A model generated the notes under the pieces. It did not search any database and was not told the origin of the DNA. It saw nothing but the letters and a program-made list of their open reading frames with translations. DNA of 64,000 nucleotides. It comes from Desulfurellaceae bacterium bin18. Its GTDB lineage: Bacteria; Desulfobacterota; Binatia; Bin18. Positions 60,428-64,000 of this stretch are shown here, piece by piece. The stretch is taken from positions 1 through 64,000 of the forward strand of contig MPMI01000010.1 of assembly GCA_002238415.1 (NCBI GenBank). The letters run 5' to 3'. A program made the position numbers and the translations under genes. Every line of letters starts with the position of its first letter. Within the stretch, counting starts at the first letter, position 1.

Positions 60428-60952
60428 TCATGGTTCAATGTGCATGTCGAGATGATGCCGCCAAAAATATGCACCCATGGCGATAGCGGCTAAGAGGTTA
60501 CCGACGATAATAGCCGGCCATGCCAGCGCGTGCAGGACGGGCTCTGCCAATACGTGACACACAGATATAAAGCCAAATTCAAACACCACAAAGAATAAAA
60601 GGATTCCGAAACCAATCTGAGGATTGCGCTCCGCAATACCAAGCAACCACGACGCCAGCCAGCCGACCGCTGTAAAGACCAGTCCATGGACCCAGGTAAA
60701 CAGGAATACGACCTCGAGGTCGACCCCCAGGCTTTCGGGTGTGGTGACTCCATCTTTGAACAATGCGGTTCCAAGAATTGAGGGTGTATAGAATGGCTGC
60801 CCGCGGACGCTGTCAACAATGAGAAACCAGACTGCGATCGTTGCGGCCCCGAGGATACCGGCGATGAGGCCTTCCCGGAGAAGCTGTGAGAGTTCTGCCG
60901 ATGAAAATGTTGAGAGCCCCGAATCCATGACTTTTGATTGTATCGTTGCCAT
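60428..60952 (-). CDS. Multi-pass membrane protein, function unknown
   Basis: 174 residues with about four hydrophobic helices: EGLIAGILGAATIAVWFLIV, VVFLFTWVHGLVFTAVGWLA, GFGILLFFVVFEFGFISV and AWPAIIVGNLLAAIAMGAYF. A loop reads DSVRGQPFYTPSILGTALF, a pattern I have seen in other hypothetical membrane proteins. The tail contains WRHHLDMH, possibly metal-binding. It lies alone on the minus strand. Confidence 0.7.
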   Translation of the reverse strand: MATIQSKVMDSGLSTFSSAELSQLLREGLIAGILGAATIAVWFLIVDSVRGQPFYTPSILGTALFKDGVTTPESLGVDLEVVFLFTWVHGLVFTAVGWLASWLLGIAERNPQIGFGILLFFVVFEFGFISVCHVLAEPVLHALAWPAIIVGNLLAAIAMGAYFWRHHLDMHIEP

Positions 60953-61033
60953 ATTCCCTCCTGTTTTTCCTTGGAGGCGAGTGCGGTAGCGGATTGGACT
61001 GCTCCCCTGTGTGAGGGCATGAGCAACCCGGCG

Positions 61034-61489
61034 TTACTGTCCGCTTCTCTCTATACGGGCGGCCTTATCTGCCAGTACGGGAACGCCCGTTATGGTGACG
61101 ACTAAAAGCCGCCGTTCCTTAGGGTACAGATAGCCCTCAATCGTAATGGGCTGCCCCATAATCGTGGGTTGTTGGAGTGGAACGAGGAGCGGTGTCGGGC
61201 CATATAAACGAACGGTATGGCGCTGCAGTTCGTCCACTCTAGCATCCTCCTGATCATGCTTCTTGACTTCTTCGACGTTAGCGAGTTGGAAACGCCAAGA
61301 GGTCCCTTTTACCAGGATAGTCAGAGCTGGCTCTGACGGCTCTGCTTCACCATTAAGCGGGAGCAGGATACCGGACAGGCGGACATACGGCGTTTCATCT
61401 GGGTAGCCGAAGCGGGCGTCTGCTATTGCTCCCCAGAGCAGGATGACGCCTATCAGTCCGCATCCAACGAAGCCGAGAATGGGTTTCAT
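61034..61489 (-). CDS. Exported hypothetical protein
   Basis: 151 residues from ATG 61489 (GAGGAAGGG upstream). An N-terminal signal-anchor or signal peptide (PILGFVGCGLIGVILLWGAI then ADARFG) precedes a small beta-rich domain (YVRLSGILLPLNGEAEPSEP; ILVKGTSWRFQLANVEEVKK; LVPLQQPTIMGQPITIEGYL). Probably periplasmic. No recognised family. Confidence 0.65.
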   Translation of the reverse strand: MKPILGFVGCGLIGVILLWGAIADARFGYPDETPYVRLSGILLPLNGEAEPSEPALTILVKGTSWRFQLANVEEVKKHDQEDARVDELQRHTVRLYGPTPLLVPLQQPTIMGQPITIEGYLYPKERRLLVVTITGVPVLADKAARIERSGQ

Positions 61490-61958
61490 ATCCCTTCCTC
61501 CTGTCTGTCGTGTAACGAAAATCAAATCGGGGCATGTGGCCTAGAGACGGCCGGGGGAGCACGCTTGCGCGGACATATAAAAACGGAAGAAGCGTGCGGG
61601 AATCGGGCAGGAAAAAAATATAAGCGGCTGAAAGGGAGGGCAGGAGGTTCGGGTGGGGCCTGGCGGACGACGGTAGCAAATCCAAAGGGTCCGCTAGTGG
61701 GGAAGGAGCGTGGCTGTTGCTCCAGGTATTGCACAGTGGCCCCTCCAGTCACGCGTTTGGTGAATGAGTCCCTGACCACCGACTCCCACAGGCCTCTGAC
61801 CTTTTCCTAGCACTCTTTTTTGACGAGTCAAGCACAAACGATGGGTTTCTTGTGGTGGACGAGAACGTCGTGAACCGCGGCCTGAGTTGTATCTAGGCCC
61901 AGCGCTTGCCAGCCGGGCCGCGAGAGTGCACCTCCCAGAGAACAAGAAGGAATCCGAA
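61490..61958. other. 470-bp stretch with no supported gene
   Basis: I see no frame with codon usage like the neighbours and no ribosome site followed by a plausible protein on either strand. No clear palindrome or repeat is evident. Confidence 0.5.
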
Positions 61959-62369
61959 TTATTTCGCGCGTCCCTTTTTGACGATCAGGTCGAATTCTTT
62001 TTTGGTCACCGGCATAACTGACAGACGGCTCTGCTTGACCAGCGCCATCTCTTGCAGCTGCTTGTCTCGCTTGATCTGGCTGAGCGTTATCGGGTTGACC
62101 AGAGTTTCAAGCGGCTCGATATCAACCACGCTCCAGCGCTCATCCTCGGTCGTAGGGTCCTGGTAGGCTTCCTTGATGACACGGGCAACCCCGACAATCT
62201 CCATCCCCTCGTTGCTGTGATAATACAGGACCTGATCGTCCACCTGCATGGCACGCAGGTTATTGCGGGCTTGATAGTTCCGTACGCCGTCCCAATACGT
62301 CCAGCCGTCTTTTTGAAGGTCGCTCCAGGCGTATTTATACGGTTCGGATTTCACCAGCCAATACTTCAT
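61959..62369 (-). CDS. EVE-domain protein (modified-base reader)
   Basis: 136 residues. MKYWLVKSEPYKYAWSDLQK, GWTYWDGVRNYQARNNLRAM, VLYYHSNEGMEIVGVARVIK and KELDLIVKKG-like end (KKEFDLIVKKGRAK) define the PUA-like EVE fold, related to YTH domains, which bind modified bases in DNA or RNA. EVE domains are often linked to restriction or RNA-modification genes, but here no partner is adjacent. Confidence 0.92.
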   Translation of the reverse strand: MKYWLVKSEPYKYAWSDLQKDGWTYWDGVRNYQARNNLRAMQVDDQVLYYHSNEGMEIVGVARVIKEAYQDPTTEDERWSVVDIEPLETLVNPITLSQIKRDKQLQEMALVKQSRLSVMPVTKKEFDLIVKKGRAK

Positions 62370-62511
62370 AGCGTTGTGTCCCTTATCGGTTCTGTGTGAT
62401 GCCGAACAATATACCCCTTACGGATTTTTTCCACATCGTCGTTTTGATTGCGTTTCCCAGTCTGCCTCTCTATAAGAAGGCTCAATAAGAAGGCTCAAAG
62501 GAGGGGGAATC

Positions 62512-64000
62512 ATGCCACGTGAAAGCCGCCAGGAGTATCGCATCATCACGGAAAAAGACGTCCCGGCAGTCATGCGGGACGGGACTACGCTTTACGCCGA
62601 TGTCTATCGGCCGGATGCCGAGGAGCGCTTCCCCGTTATTTTATTGCGGCTCCCGTATGGCAAACAATTGGCCGAGGTTTTTGGCGACCACGAGTATTTC
62701 CCGTCGCGTGGCTATGTGGTCGTCGTCCAGGATGGACGCGGGCGGTTTGCGTCAGAGGGGGAATATTATCCGCTTATTGATGAAGCCCAGGACGGCTACG
62801 ATACAGTCGAGTGGGCCGCGGCGTTGCCGTACTCGAACGGCATGGTCGGGACTCAGGGCCAGTCGTATCTCGGCGCGACCCAGTATCAGCTCGCGCCGAC
62901 GCGGCCGCCACACCTCCAGTGTGCTTTCCCCGTCTCTGCCGGTGCCGACTACCATCAAGGCTGGGTCTACCACACCGGTGGAGCCTTCTCTCTGGGCTGG
63001 CAGGTGCCCTACGCGCTTTTCCTCGCTCGCAACACTATTGATCGCAAAGGCATTAAGGACCAACTCTGGCCAAAGGTACGGCCCGACCTGCTACGCTCCA
63101 TTAATTTTGGGAATCCGCTTTCACCGGAAGCCTATCTGCGCCTGCCGCTCATGTATTGGGCCGACCTGCTCGAAGAGGTGGCGCCGTATCTGCGCGATTA
63201 CCTGACCCACCCCGACGACGGTCCCTATTGGTGGCCGGTCAATATCGAGCGTCAGCACCGCAATATCAACATCCCCATGTACCATGTGAGTTCGTGGTAC
63301 GATATTTTCCTGCGCGACGCCCTGGTGCACTTCTGCGGCTTGCAGTCCCGGGCCATGACACCAGAGGCACGCGGCGGTCAGAAACTGCTGCTCGGACCGT
63401 GGGCTCATCTTTTTCCGTATACCACGCCAGTTTCCGGTGGGACCGGAGACATTGACTTTGGTCCGAACGCCGTCATTGAACTGCACGAGACGCAGTTGCG
63501 CTGGTTTGACTATTGGCTCAAGGGGATAGACTCGGGGATTGCCGAGGAGCCGCCCATCCGACTGTTTGTGATGGGCACCAATCGCTGGCAGGACGAGTAT
63601 GAATGGCCGCTGGCGCGGACTCGGTACACGCCCTACTACTTCCACAGTCAGGGCCGGGCGAATAGTCGCGACGGCGACGGCGGACTCAGCCTTGAGCCCC
63701 CCCAGGACGAACCCCACGATCAGTATGAATACGACCCTGCCAATCCGGTGCCGACCTGTGGCGGCAACACGCTGATTATCCCGGTTGGGGTCACGGACCA
63801 GCGCGAGGTGGAAAGCCGGCCAGACGTGCTGGTCTATACCGGAGAGCCGCTGGACGCACCGCTTGAAGTCACTGGCCCCCTCACGGTCGTGCTCTACGCC
63901 ACGTCGTCTGCCACCGATACCGACTTTACCGCCAAGCTGGTCGATGTCCGGCCCGACGGTTATGCCCAGAATATTGCCGATGGTATTATCCGCGCGCGTT
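62512..64000 (+). CDS. CocE/NonD-family hydrolase, 3' end beyond window
   Basis: 496 residues visible; open to the window end. Alpha/beta hydrolase with Xaa-Pro dipeptidyl-peptidase-like N-terminal part: DVPAVMRDGTTLYADVYRPD, the oxyanion segment VVVQDGRGRFASEGEYYPLI, and GTQGQSYLGAT with the nucleophile S118 (GxSYxG). A later LLGPWAHLFPYT holds the catalytic His, followed by a jelly-roll C-terminal domain (YTGEPLDAPLEVTGPLTVVL). It cleaves acyl, ester or amide substrates. AAAGGAGGGGG precedes the start. Confidence 0.93.
   Translation, partial: MPRESRQEYRIITEKDVPAVMRDGTTLYADVYRPDAEERFPVILLRLPYGKQLAEVFGDHEYFPSRGYVVVVQDGRGRFASEGEYYPLIDEAQDGYDTVEWAAALPYSNGMVGTQGQSYLGATQYQLAPTRPPHLQCAFPVSAGADYHQGWVYHTGGAFSLGWQVPYALFLARNTIDRKGIKDQLWPKVRPDLLRSINFGNPLSPEAYLRLPLMYWADLLEEVAPYLRDYLTHPDDGPYWWPVNIERQHRNINIPMYHVSSWYDIFLRDALVHFCGLQSRAMTPEARGGQKLLLGPWAHLFPYTTPVSGGTGDIDFGPNAVIELHETQLRWFDYWLKGIDSGIAEEPPIRLFVMGTNRWQDEYEWPLARTRYTPYYFHSQGRANSRDGDGGLSLEPPQDEPHDQYEYDPANPVPTCGGNTLIIPVGVTDQREVESRPDVLVYTGEPLDAPLEVTGPLTVVLYATSSATDTDFTAKLVDVRPDGYAQNIADGIIRAR

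Noticed and set aside
1..64000. CRISPR array, tRNA, rRNA, IS transposase or prophage
   Set aside because: I saw no regular repeat-spacer pattern, no tRNA-like T-arm followed by an acceptor end, no ribosomal RNA sequence and no transposase or integrase domain.

Overview
The window is a 64 kb piece of a moderately GC-rich bacterial chromosome with a Gram-negative gene style (an OmpA-domain protein, MscS channel, signal-peptide proteins). It is densely packed, mostly with catabolic and CoA-linked enzymes: 3-hydroxyacyl-CoA dehydrogenase, two enoyl-CoA hydratases, a CoA ligase, MaoC dehydratase, Baeyer-Villiger-type monooxygenase, PhyH dioxygenase, two luciferase-like flavin oxidoreductases, amidohydrolases, a split nitrile-hydratase-like enzyme and a molybdenum hydroxylase. 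This repertoire, together with selenoproteins, resembles uncultured deltaproteobacterial, Tectomicrobia or Binatota-like lineages. That placement is inference; no rRNA or tRNA gene was seen.

The most striking content is three genes with an in-frame TGA exactly where the family has its redox cysteine, each followed by a hairpin in the position expected of a bacterial SECIS. They are an ArsC-type arsenate reductase (9567-9920, minus), a UGSC-family protein (46500-47051, plus) and a PRX-like peroxiredoxin (51574-52248, minus). Ordinary gene calling splits or truncates all three. The UGSC gene sits in a compact operon: cupin, conserved 348-residue protein, UGSC, RidA, MaoC, D-aminoacylase-like deacylase.

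Layout: 1-7 kb holds the MeaB end, a secreted cysteine-pair repeat protein, a moaB / moaD-moaE fusion / hydroxyacyl-CoA dehydrogenase operon, a DnaB-N-like small protein, a cobalamin-binding protein and miaB. 7-9.4 kb is an AT-richer defence islet (HigBA and a HEPN/ApeA-like protein) bordered by palindromic repeats. 9.5-28.8 kb is metabolism, an EndoQ-UvrD repair fusion and a Phd/RelE module. 29-33.4 kb is accessory: a methyltransferase-nuclease fusion, a 132-bp partial gene duplication around foreign-looking DNA, and small membrane proteins. 33.4-44.7 kb holds a DHOD-like and cytidylate-kinase-like pair, MFS transporter, OmpA protein, split nitrile hydratase with an SDR inside the cluster, an AT-richer orphan and MscS. 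44.8-52.3 kb carries the UGSC operon, threonine synthase, a second Phd/RelE module and the selenoperoxiredoxin. 52.5-58.6 kb is a molybdenum hydroxylase operon (FAD, 2Fe-2S and Mo subunits) ending in a CoA ligase and enoyl-CoA hydratase. 58.7-64 kb holds a nucleoside deoxyribosyltransferase, small proteins, an EVE-domain protein and the start of a CocE/NonD hydrolase cut by the window end.

Connections: the molybdenum hydroxylase needs cofactor of the kind made with MoaB and MoaD-MoaE; CoA ligase, hydratases and dehydrogenase can form beta-oxidation-like segments. Short palindromic repeats recur between genes, and three toxin-antitoxin modules, a HEPN protein and an R-M-like fusion mark accessory DNA.
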